Made by a program: the position numbers and the translations under genes
Source: Heliocidaris tuberculata
Taxonomy: Eukaryota > Echinodermata > Echinoidea > Camarodonta > Echinometridae
DNA length: 64,000 bases
Direction: 5' to 3'
NCBI GenBank assembly: GCA_025618425.1
Contig: CM046833.1
Location: forward strand, 34,098,247 to 34,162,246
Notes under the pieces: generated by a model
The model's input: the letters and a program-made list of their open reading frames with translations, nothing else
Database searches by the model: none
Told to the model about the DNA's origin: nothing
Shown here: positions 1 to 10,100 of the stretch, piece by piece
How the letters are laid out: each line of letters opens with the position of its first letter
Position numbering within the stretch: position 1 is the first letter of the stretch

Positions 1-22
1 GTCTCTCTTGATATGTGCGCAG

Positions 23-160
23 ATCCAACCGGATGTGTAATGAAAACTTTGAATACAATGGGATGGTGATTGAGAAAGGAACCCAAGTCTTCATCCCAAC
101 ATACACCATTCATCATGACCCAGACTATTGGCCCGAGCCCGAGAAGTTCGATCCTGACAG
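23..160 (+). CDS. P450 gene 1, exon with PERF region
   Basis: Acceptor GTGCGCAG before the exon and donor GTACTAC after it. The exon enters in phase 2 and leaves in phase 2. It is 138 bp, exactly the length of the paralogous exon at 33070-33207. Confidence 0.88.
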
Positions 161-1352
161 GTACTACAACGAGTTCTGTTTTCGTTTAGAATTTCTCTTT
201 CTGTGGTCAGGCAGTGACCAAAAGCGTTGCTCTGGCCTTGAGAGTGAGCGTTACTGTGTCCTTGAGGACTAGACTAGCTACCCCTTAGATGATTACTGCC
301 CTCTCCTTATGGGCAATGATTATACCTTCTGGTCTCCTCTCTATAAAGATCCTCTGGATACACCTTCAGACAGTGATAGTTTGAGCTTGATCGTTGTAAT
401 TATTGATTAGCAAGGGAAGGGGCAAAGGCCTCCGATCAAGTTTGTCGACGAGATAGTTAGTTCCAGTAAGTTTCCCACAAATAAGTTAAGTTGGTAAATA
501 ATAGATTAGTTGAGGGACAAGGGGAGGGGGGGGGGGGTACTACAAATAAAAGAAGCAAAGATATTGAGTATAACAACAATCATGACACATGAAAATATAA
601 TTTGATTCAAGGTAATGCTCTTTATCTACTTTACATAACGTGTTGATCTACTTTCATAGTAAATAATTAAATGCATTTCTATATCACAGATTCACTAAGG
701 AAGCGCGTGCCAAGCAACACCCATTCGCCTGGCATCCATTTGGAGCTGGTCCCCGCAACTGTATTGGGATGCGTTTCGCTCTAATGGAAGCCAAGATTGC
801 CGTGGTACGTGCACTCCAGAACTACCGATTCCAGACATGCGCACAGACAGAGGTAATTTTTTTTTTAAATCACGTAAATGGTCGCTCTCACTGCTCGATT
901 AGACATTGATACAAAATAACTATACTTTCTTATAAATATTAGTTTGATTTATTCATACTTCAATGCCTCTATCAGTATTTTGCTAAAATAATATGGTGTA
1001 CAATACTATAATGTTTATGAACAGAATATTGATGATGTTTAAGAAATACAATATAACACAATACAATACGATAAAATGCAGTACTATTGACCTTCTCAGT
1101 TTAAACACATTGTAATTCTTGATTTGCAGCTCACCGCAAATAAAGGGTCGAATCTTATGTTTGGTTTGGATATTTTATACCGTGAGAATGAACTTTCGAA
1201 TGCGTTTGTACACTTTATATATTCTCCACATCACGATCTTTATCCCTTGCTTTTCAAATCAGATTCCTCCGAAGTTCAACAAGACCGGTTTTCTGACTCC
1301 ACCCAACGGAATAACACTCAAAGTTGAGCCAAGGACTGACATGGCTGCCTAA
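23..1352 (+). CDS. Cytochrome P450 (CYP3 clan), last three exons of a gene cut by the left edge
   Basis: Three exons joined by GT-AG introns encode the C-terminal ~130 residues of a microsomal P450, a haem mono-oxygenase expected to sit on the cytosolic face of the ER. The first visible exon carries the aromatic/PERF region (YWPEPEKFDPDR). The second has the haem-binding signature FGAGPRNCIGMRFA, with the axial-ligand Cys codon at 760-762. The third ends in TPPNGITLKVEPR and a TAA stop. Exon lengths and phases (138 bp, 163 bp, then a short terminal exon) match the last three exons of the second P450 gene ending at 46272, so the two are tandem paralogues. Everything upstream of the PERF region lies outside the window. 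CYP3-clan assignment rests on motif recognition, not a tree. No lesion is visible in the part present. Confidence 0.9.
690..852 (+). CDS. P450 gene 1, haem-ligand exon
   Basis: Acceptor ATATCACAG, donor GTAATTT. 163 bp, encoding the Cys haem loop and the following L helix (MRFALMEAKIAVV). It is the same length and phase as the exon at 44594-44756. Confidence 0.92.
1263..1352 (+). CDS. P450 gene 1, terminal exon
   Basis: Acceptor TTTTCAAATCAG. Encodes IPPKFNKTGFLTPPNG and a short tail, ending at TAA. The tail is similar to the terminal exon at 46177-46272. Confidence 0.9.
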   Translation: MPPKFNKTGFLTPPNGITLKVEPRTDMAA

Positions 1353-1792
1353 ACACGATTCAAATTCTGTCACGTGTAATTCTTGCACCATGACTGATTG
1401 CCATTCAGTCAACAACAACAACAAAAAAGTTTGAGAAATTCGTATAGGCCAAAGTAATTTGATTGCCTATATTCTTGTACAGGTCCAATATTTTGGAGGG
1501 GATAAAAGGGGGGGGGGGGGGGGTCTGGACCCTGTGACCTTCATGCCCTGGATCCGCCCCTGGTAAATTAAACGTGACTATAACATTGGCCCTTGTGGTC
1601 TCAATCTAGTCCACTGATCTATAATTACATAAACACATAGGCCCGTATTCTACAAATTCAGTGTAATAGTTTTTTGTTTTTGTTTTTGTTTTTGTTTTTA
1701 GGCTGCGTTAGCGATTGTTATTCTAACTAAATATCCTGTGTTGGTGTAAACTGCAAAACATTCATACTATATCATCGGGGTTTAATGAGTGT

Positions 1793-1798
1793 AATAAA
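1793..1798 (+). promoter_or_regulatory. Candidate polyadenylation signal of P450 gene 1
   Basis: AATAAA about 440 bp after the stop codon and the first canonical hexamer in the 3' flank. The cleavage site itself cannot be seen, and other AATAAA motifs follow further downstream. Confidence 0.35.
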
Positions 1799-3074
1799 TG
1801 AAGAAAGCAAAATGTTAACTTTTGCTTTATCATTAAACAATAGTAAACAAATGAGGAACATACATGTAAATGACGAAACGGAATCTCATTTCTATTTTAC
1901 AATAATTATGTAGGAATATTTGGTACCATTTGGAAGGATAATAAATTTCCTACAGCTTTCGTACACATTTTGTAAAGAAGGTCCTGGTGAAAGAAGGGCA
2001 GGCATTTGAAAGTTTGATTTAAGAAATGATTGCAAAGCTGTGCATATATTAGTGGTATTTCCAAGAGTATATCTCTGTCTTTTCCTATCTGTATAATTGT
2101 CTATAGTAAGCTCTCATTAACCATGAAATAAATTGTCATTAACTAGCGTAAATATTTTTTATGGATTATAATTATGAGATTTTTGTTCTGTTTTTACAAA
2201 AAAGTATTAATTTTTTTTTTTTTTTCTTAAAAAGCACGACCATTTCTTCATTGAAATTGAACATTTTTGGCATGTCCTGGTTGTGTAAAAAAAGAAGAAA
2301 GAAGGACAAAACTTAATCAGATCCAACGCTTTGAGGTGTTAACGGCACTATTTTAACATTTACTCATAAACAGGAAAGTAGTGTAAATAGAAATATATCT
2401 GTCTAAACGAATACTTAAAAAGACAAACAAAGATGAAAGTAAAATAAGAAACATATCCCTATATTTTCCATGATCTTGTGTTTGTTTTAGTAAAAACGTA
2501 GACCGTAACCGTAGTGATTTTTACACTTCTTATTTTGTATTTTAACAAATATTTCCCTCATTTTCATTTCTTGTAGTTGTTTGGCTTTCTGTAAGACGTA
2601 GGTCATCATGGTCATAGCTCGAAATAATGCTCATATACCTCTATATTGAAAAAAAAAAATTATCAGCGAAAGTGGTGAAAAATGGATGCAACATAAAAGG
2701 ATTTATACCTTGTTTTATATAATTATGTACAATTATTATGATTATTTTTTGTAATAATAATAAATTGGATTGAATTTAATTCATGGGTTTCTACATATTT
2801 TCATATACATTTTTATATATTTCCATACACATAAAATGACTATTGATACAAGTTTTGTTGTTGTTTTTTTTCACACTGTATATAAATAGGAAATGCAAGA
2901 AATTATGTTATAGTATAAGCTGATTGCATGATAAATATACCTGGGATATACTTGGGCTGCAACGTAAGCATGAAGTTCCATGTGTTCGCAGCCATCTATT
3001 GTAACTAACTGAAGTATTGATAAAATAAAATAATTTAGATGACATTCTTTTTTATTGGAATTCGAACCTCGGTG

Positions 3075-3254
3075 GAGAAACAAAGGACAGAGAGAAAGAG
3101 AGAGAGGGGGGGGGGGAGAGATGTGATTTAGGGGGAAGGGGATAGAATGAGAGGGGAGGGAGACAGAAAAAAAAAAGAGAGGGGGTTGACAGAAGTGGGG
3201 GTAAATAGAGAGGGGAGAAATAGTGAAGAAGAAGAAGAAGAAGAAGAAGAAGAA

Positions 3255-3286
<32 letters not shown>

Positions 3287-3290
3287 GTAT
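3075..3290. repeat. Purine-rich simple repeat
   Basis: GA dinucleotides, two G runs and a (GAA)n tract. Open reading frames on both strands here are products of composition. Confidence 0.9.
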
Positions 3291-3703
3291 AGTGGGGGTG
3301 ATATTTTCGTCTCAATTTACATCGTGATGACCCGAAGTTGGAGAAACCGCGCTCTTCTTGCAAAGCAAATGCTTTCTTCTGACTAGCAATTACTTTCTTA
3401 ATTTGCTCTCATAATGAGTTGCTTGAATACCCATTTTTTAAGATGTCCCTATGTCATCTGAGGCTTGTTGGGTTTAATCAACCTGGCTTGTATTTATCAG
3501 AAAAGATCATCCTTTATCTTTGCAACTTTGATCATCTAAATTTCCGTTCGATGCTATTCGATAGCTCCTCTCCAAAGACAAGGGGAGAAAGAAGAAACAT
3601 TCCAACTATAACCCTCTGTTCATTAATTTCATTCATTCGTTTTCCTAAAATGTTTATGAATTATTATCAGACATTTAATTTGTCTACACTCTTATATAAA
3701 TAG

Positions 3704-3756
3704 GGAATACCAGAGGTTATCATCGAATTAAACAAGAAATTCGGCAAGGTCTACGG
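3704..3756 (+). pseudogene. Orphan P450 exon (third-exon type)
   Basis: 53 bp between an AG acceptor and a GTTAGT donor, encoding GIPEVIIELNKKFGKVYG. It has exactly the length and phase of exon 3 of the second P450 gene (26098-26150, GMLAGYDALQKKHGKVYG), and the FGKVYG end is the typical start of the P450 N-terminal beta region. No exon 1, 2 or 4 of the same gene is visible nearby. It may be the remnant of a decayed tandem copy, or an exon whose partners were lost by deletion. Confidence 0.75.
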
Positions 3757-4003
3757 GTTAGTACACAGGAAAACAAAATCATCACAAGCTCTTCCCAAAT
3801 TTTAAGCAAACCATTAAATATCAGAATCCCACACAACACACATTATAAAGTTAGAAATTATTTTTGTATAGTATTGAAATAGAGCATTAGCATTAAATCA
3901 CTCACCTCATGGTTTTCACTTTTGAATCTTAGCTTTCAGTTGATTAATCCCCCCCCCCCCTTCCTTTTGTGATAATACAAATAATACATATATATATATA
4001 TAT

Positions 4004-4240
4004 ATAATGTGAGAAGTCAATTGAATTGAATGAGAGAAATAATTTGCGTAGCTAAATTCATTGTTCCTCCTTACTGACTTCCTTTTTGTGGAAATAACTG
4101 CAGGGTTTGCAAAAACTGTCTCCGCCGGGAGTCGAACCCGGGTCTTTGGCACTGTACGCCAAACGCCTTAACCACTAGACCACGGAGGCGGGTTGAGTGG
4201 TATTCGGCTACACCAGGTACAAACACCGACAGGCAGCCCT
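4004..4240. repeat. 237-bp direct repeat, copy 1
   Basis: Starts ATAATGTGAGAAG and ends GACAGGCAGCCCT. By eye it is the same sequence and length as 4425-4661. It contains the minus-strand tRNA-like gene. A (TA)n tract abuts its left edge. Confidence 0.93.
4118..4189 (-). tRNA. tRNA-like gene, anticodon ACA (Cys), copy 1
   Basis: The minus strand folds as a cloverleaf. The acceptor stem is GCCTCCG/CGGAGAC with one C-A mismatch. The 4-bp D stem is GTCT/AGGC. The anticodon stem TTGGC/GCCAA closes the loop GTACAGT, which keeps U33 and gives anticodon ACA. The T stem is CCGGG/CCCGG with loop TTCGACT. Internal promoter matches are box A (TGGTCTAGTGG) and box B (GGTTCGACTCC). A TTTTT Pol III terminator follows two bases after the acceptor stem. 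Animal tRNA-Cys normally has GCA, and the D arm here looks more like tRNA-Glu, so a tRNA-derived element or pseudogene is as likely as a working tRNA-Cys. Confidence 0.6.
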
Positions 4241-4424
4241 TGCAACCCTTCGCAGTTAATTTATTCCTTTTCTTTGAGGGACAGGGGAGTACTGAACAAT
4301 GAAAAGCCGCATGCCTAGCTATAGATCCATGGCGGATTCATGTATTAGAATAACTAATTATTTACAATGTGTGAGAAATTTGTTCTAATACTATAGCATC
4401 GGCAACTCTCGTGGGTAAATTTAC

Positions 4425-4661
4425 ATAATGTGAGAAGTCAATTGAATTGAATGAGAGAAATAATTTGCGTAGCTAAATTCATTGTTCCTCCTTACTGACT
4501 TCCTTTTTGTGGAAATAACTGCAGGGTTTGCAAAAACTGTCTCCGCCGGGAGTCGAACCCGGGTCTTTGGCACTGTACGCCAAACGCCTTAACCACTAGA
4601 CCACGGAGGCGGGTTGAGTGGTATTCGGCTACACCAGGTACAAACACCGACAGGCAGCCCT
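4425..4661. repeat. 237-bp direct repeat, copy 2
   Basis: Offset of 421 bp from copy 1, with 184 bp of unrelated sequence between them. The near-identity implies a recent local duplication or two recent insertions. Confidence 0.93.
4539..4610 (-). tRNA. tRNA-like gene, anticodon ACA (Cys), copy 2
   Basis: Same sequence as the copy at 4118-4189, with the same acceptor mismatch, boxes A and B and T5 terminator. Confidence 0.6.
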
Positions 4662-5058
4662 GTATCCGTTGAAATTATTACACAATTGTATGAATAATGA
4701 TAATGTTTGATAAAACGTGTTGATAGTAGTGATTATGTGTCAACAATATAAAAAATGGAAATTGGGGAATAAATGGCGATAACTATTACGTCGGCCTAAA
4801 GATCTCAAGATATATCCATTTTTTAGAGACTTAATAAAAGTAATTTTGATTATAACGGGGCATACTCCTTTCGTGACCGGGTTCTTAATGTTGGTGACCC
4901 CGATACGTCACATTACGGTCAAGAGCTGAAGCTATGAAGACAAAAAAGTTTATATATATAGAGAGAGAGAGAGAGAGGGGGGGGGGGGGGGAGAGGAGCG
5001 AGAGAGAGAGGGGGAGAGAAGAATGAAGTGAAAGAGAGAGAGAGAAAGAGAGAGAAGT

Positions 5059-5089
<31 letters not shown>

Positions 5090-6328
5090 GGAGAAGAGTG
5101 AAGTGAAAGAGATAGAGAGAGAGAATGAGGGAGCAGGTAGAGGAAGGGAAAGAGAACTGGCCGATTGAGGTTTCAATACATTTTATTCTCTTTTTATTCT
5201 TTTCTACCATTTTTCGTTCGTTATTTCCTTCCACTGTCTTCTTCTTCTTCTTCTTCTCACTTCAGCTGCTTCTCTTTCATCTGGCCTCCCATTTATAAAA
5301 AAAAAACAACAACAACAACATCAACAAAACACATTTTGTTTATCCGATTTGGTACTCGCTTGACAGAGAGAGAGAGAGAAAGAGAAAAAGAAAGACATAA
5401 TAAAATCAAACAAACAAAATACGCTCTTCCAAGTTTTTACAATCTTCTACCCCTCACCCTTTAAAACATTGTCGGCAAATGTAGGAAACATTATTTAGAG
5501 TTAGACTGGCTACTGGCCATGAGACCGATAGTCCAAAAGACCGATGGCGCCGCGTTAGTCTGAAGGCCAGTTTTATAGTTTTTGTTTTGTTTTGTTTTGT
5601 TTTTTTTACTCGGAGAGAGAGACTAACAAGAGACTAAATTGACTGAAAAATTAATGGTCTCTATTTGTAAAATATTCGGCACGCTGACGTTTTTGTATGT
5701 ATGATGTACTTTGACCCCGTAATAATAGTCTAATATACGATACTTTTATGAAGCAACCAATATCTTGAACTAGAGATTGTAATACCCAGTGCCACTAGTA
5801 GAAGAGGGGGGGGGGGGGGGGGGGGGGGAGTGCTAGCGAACATGATGTGCTGCATAGCTAGCTAGGCTTTGGTTGTTTTATTGGTTGACTGGTTTATTGT
5901 CATAAATATCATTCAACATGCAGCTAAAAGCTGATATTTTTGAATTTGCATGGTAAATTACATTTGAAAAATACAATTGGTAATACATTAAAACATCCAT
6001 TATGTAAATACATATGACAGACAACATTCACTTTTCTACTTCGTTATAAATCTATGCTTAATATTGCAAATTGGGTTATTTTTCCTGTAGTCGAAGCCTT
6101 AGCCACATTGTTTACAAATTTATAGATTTTTTCCCCCCTTTATTTTTTTTTTCACTCTGGACTTCGAAAAAAGTCCCTCGGCGAGACCCCCCCCCCCCCC
6201 CCGCACACACACATACCATTTTGACATTACTCGTAAGGCTTTTCAATCTACCCTAATTCATTCACTGCCACTTAGTAGTCTGCAAGCACAGACCCTAATT
6301 TAACTCTTTATTAGAAAATCATTGTGTC
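4662..6328. other. Intergenic, simple repeats only
   Basis: (GA)n with a G run at about 4961-5140, a second GA tract near 5363-5395, (GTTTT)n near 5578-5600, a G run at about 5806-5828 and a C run near 6187-6202. I see no exon with flanking splice sites. Confidence 0.6.
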
Positions 6329-6332
6329 TTAA

Positions 6333-6929
6333 AGGAGAATAAAACCCTAGGAAAATATCCATTTTAATGAAAATAGAGGATGGAGAGAAGCAATTTAAAA
6401 AAAGGTTCCATCAAAATCGGTTATGAAATGAAAAAGTTATGAAAGTTTGAAAAGTCACAATTTACGTTCTATGGCGATCCTCATATTGGCAATGTTGCTT
6501 CAAAGTGACAGGTTTACTGTAGTGCAACTCTCCATATGTTTTGTACATAAAATATCATATTTTCTCCATTATCTCTAAAGATGCTGCTTGTCTTTTTGTG
6601 AATTCAACATATGTTGTGTCAAATACATTTTCCCATGATATATCTTGAGCTAAGAACAGAAGAAGGAGACAAGCTGCACCTTGAGAGATAATTGGGGGGG
6701 GGGGGGTGAAATTTTGTGTACAAAACATATGTAGAGTTGTACTACTAAACCTGTCACTTTGAAGCAACATTGCCAATTTGAGGATCGCCATAGAAAGTAA
6801 ATTGAGACTTTTCAAACATTCATAACTTTCTCATTTCGTAACCGATTTTGATGGATTTCTTTTTTTTAATTGCTTCCCTGTATCCTCTCCTTTCATTAAG
6901 ATTGATTTTCCCCAGGGTTTCATTCTCCT
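6333..6929. mobile_element. Palindromic MITE flanked by TTAA
   Basis: TTAA at 6329-6332 and 6930-6933 flanks a 597-bp element starting AGGAGAATAAAACCC and ending with its approximate inverse. The arms pair over about 220 bp with scattered mismatches, around a spacer with a G run. It has no coding capacity. TTAA duplications are typical of piggyBac-type transposases; the family is inferred from that alone. Confidence 0.8.
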
Positions 6930-6933
6930 TTAA

Positions 6934-7101
6934 GAGAAGCCTAACCCAGGTTCCTACTGATTGTGTCCTGTGTCAGAAGCAGCTATAGTACAGGGTATAT
7001 GGTAATCTTACAGTACAGTCAGTAAAGACACTCTTTTACGACTGACCAGTTACTAGCGACAAAGTTTGATTTGAATCAACGAGGTGCAAATCGAACTCGA
7101 A
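6934..7101 (+). promoter_or_regulatory. 5' flank of P450 gene 2
   Basis: Immediate upstream region of the exon 1 ATG. A weak TATA-like GTATATGG lies near 6992. The start context is CGAAATGG. No further element is recognisable. Confidence 0.3.
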
Positions 7102-7187
7102 ATGGAGGTTGAGTTGATGGGAATCTCGATGTCGTTGACATGCCTACTGGCCCTGATCACCCTGGTCTTCGTCGTCCTGTTCATAGC
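7102..7187 (+). CDS. P450 gene 2, exon 1 (signal anchor)
   Basis: Begins ATG GAG GTT and encodes a hydrophobic anchor (TCLLALITLVFVVLFIA). Donor GTGAGT, leaving phase 2. The first ATG after in-frame stops was chosen as the start. Confidence 0.75.
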
Positions 7188-10100
7188 GTGAGTCTGCTTG
7201 CGATTTATATATCTCTGTTATTGACACAAAAGTTGTTGACATAGTCAATAGTTCAGAATGGCATGAATACATGACACAGAACTTTGTATTTGCATGAATA
7301 TATCTTTCCATACATAATATCATGCACTTCATTGCAATGTAATTTTAACGATTCGCTGTGAGCTTTCATTGCTCATAGTTACTTGCCACACTTTCAAAAG
7401 GAAATGCATTTTATTATACTCCCATATATTTTCACAAGTGAATAACACCGATGACTGTACCATATACATGCATAGGCAAAAGATTATGTCTTTTAACATA
7501 GAGTGTAACTACGTATTGTGACTGCAAATTCGTAGCTGTCGTGAGTCTATATTTGGCATACAGTGAACAATTGTGGTAGCAGGCCTATGAACTCCTGACT
7601 GTTATCTATGGCTGACGTTTTGCTCATTCGAAATATAATCGATCACACGGATAACAAGCTATACAAACGCATAGGCCAGTAAATCGGTGCCATACAAGTC
7701 TGTTTGTTTGGAAAATAATAGTTTGCGTATCATGCGTATAGCACAATGATATTGATATCGCACATAATGTGGAATTTATGTTCGTTATCGAACGCATACT
7801 TCGATGAACATCTGTATTACGTAATCTTTTGTTACGTTCATTCTCGTCCTTTGAGACACGAGCTCATGCTCTCATTCTCGGTCAAGCAGTCAAAGCTCTC
7901 GGTTATAAGCACACATCGTTCTTCTCTTCATGCAATATTTTACTCAACATGGACGAGGGTTTGTCCGCCTCTAATGAGGAAATTCTATCAGCAATTCACG
8001 CTCTCCAGCGTAAAGTCGATACTACCACCAAAAGTAAAACTCCAGACGTCCCATCTTTCAAAAGTGAAGGCAATAAACAGCAGTTTCTGCACTCTCAAAA
8101 GGTAACTTCTCTGATAGAGAACAGCATCAACTTCATCGAAGAAGGAGACCTCCAGGCAACCACACAAACCCTGAATGAAGCCCTGAGCGAGCTTAAGAGC
8201 AGACAGAAGCTAATAAAAATCGCAGACCGTTCTCCCCTTGGCTGGTCGACAGTGAATGAGTATGTCGCCGACGAGCTCGCCGACAATTCCGGCGACGAAA
8301 AACGTTTACGAAAGGTAATACGTGTACTTTCCATTATTTCATTTGAATAATTGTTTTCCTTCTAATCAATGCACTTGAAAAACGAAATAAAAATAAAAAA
8401 TGAAAATAAAAAAAATAAATATTTAGTGAAAAATGAATAACATTTTGCAACATAGTCAAATGCATTTAACAACATAGTCAAATGCATTTAGCGATTCATA
8501 TATCTATTCTTTTTTTGTCTAGGCGGAAAAGGCTGCAGCCTCCAAGAAATCCGAGTCGGCCAAGAAAGCGGCTAGGGCACGACCACGCCCTTATTCTCGT
8601 TCGATGGCTCCAGCTTTCAGTACTACTCAACGCCCTTTTCCTTTTCGCCGCTTCCCGGCCACACCTTACACTATCCAGCGCCGCTTCAGCGACAACCGGG
8701 TCTGTTTCCAGTGCGGTATTGCCGGACACGTGCGTTCCAGCTGTCCAGCGGTCAGAGCCGGTCGACAAGTACAGCCCTTGCGCCAGCAACCAGGACCACC
8801 AGGATTCAACAACCAAGGATCTTTCTAGAGCAGAGTTACCACCAGGAGTCAAAGGTAGACTTAAACTATCCTATTCTTTTTGGAAGTCTGTACTCAAAGC
8901 CACAACTTTTATTCTTGATGTTATCAAAGATGGTTATAAATTACCTTTTCACCAATTTCCACGTAAGTTCTATGCAAGAAATAACAGATCAAGTTTAAAT
9001 CATCCTGAATTCGTAGAGACGGCCATTGCAGACTTGTTGAAAAGACACTGTGTTATCGAAGTGAAATCCCGTCCGACATGTTGCAATCCCTTGACAGTTG
9101 CCGAGGGCAAGAAGTTACGTTTGGTTTTGGACTTACGTCATCCAAATAGATACGTAAAGACGTTTGATTTCAAATACGAGGATTTACCTCACATTTCGCA
9201 AGTCCTTGGTCCAAATCAATTTTATTTTTCATTCGATTTAGAATCCGGATATCACCATGTGGATATCTTTCCCCCACACCAGAAGTATCTAGGCTTTTCG
9301 TGGGTTCATAATAATTCAGTTGTCAGATATTATGTGTTTACTGTTCTTCCCTTCGGCCTCAACAGTGCATGCTATTTATTTACAAAGCTGACCAGACCCT
9401 TAGTCTATTACTGGCGCGCCCGCGGAATTCTTTCTTACATTTACATCGATGACGGTCTCGTTATATCCCCAAGTCTCAGTTCGGCACTGGCGAACCTGAA
9501 CTTAGTTCGCGACACCATTACGCGCAGTGGCTTTGTTCCCAGCAAGACAAAGTGTATATGGCAACCCACCAATCGGATTCAATATCTTGGTCTCGTTATA
9601 GATTCCATAACAGAGCAATTTTTTGTACCACAATCAAAGATCGACAAATTGCTGCTCTGCATTGAAAGGATTAGTTTTTTAATGAATTCGGAGGGATCCG
9701 TGCCTGTAAAGGAGTTAGCATCTTTTGCGGGACAAATTATTTCCATGTCTCTCGCACTCGGTCCAGTTTGCAGGCTTATGACACGTGCTTCATATCGCGC
9801 CATCGAGTCCCGAGTACTTTGGACGGATTCCATTACACTACCCGAGTCAGTAGCGAAAGAATTGAAATTTTGGGCGGAGAATATTACAGTATTCAACGGA
9901 TTTCCTTTTAAATTTCGTTTAGCCCCATCAGCGCTAGTTTTTTCAGACGCTAGCGACACGGGTTACGGAGGATACGTACTAGATCACTCAAACATGCGTT
10001 TCCACGGAGAGTGGACACAAGCAGAGTCGCTCAAAAGTTCTACTTGGCGCGAACTGGCTGCCGTACTTAGAATAATTTCCGAAGGCTATCCCCTTTTCAA

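Larger units (their letters stand above)
1353..3703. other. Intergenic region, no gene seen
   Basis: AT-rich. It begins as the probable 3' UTR of P450 gene 1. A G-run with a CCTGGATCCGCCCCTGG-type end (about 1495-1562) resembles the edge of a hAT-like repeat. A purine-rich simple repeat lies near the right end. I searched upstream of the orphan exon at 3704 for a second P450 exon and found none. Confidence 0.6.

Noticed and set aside
4118..4189. Reading the tRNA-like gene as tRNA-Tyr (GTA)
   Set aside because: That would place G at position 33; the stem TTGGC/GCCAA fixes the loop as GTACAGT with anticodon ACA.
4919..5464. Ser/Leu/Pro-rich frames
   Set aside because: Encoded by (GA)n/(CT)n simple repeats.
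8482..8828. N-terminal part of the long RT frame starting at 8482
   Set aside because: It begins inside the gag intron and overlaps gag exon 2 in another frame; recognisable RT sequence starts only at about 8860.
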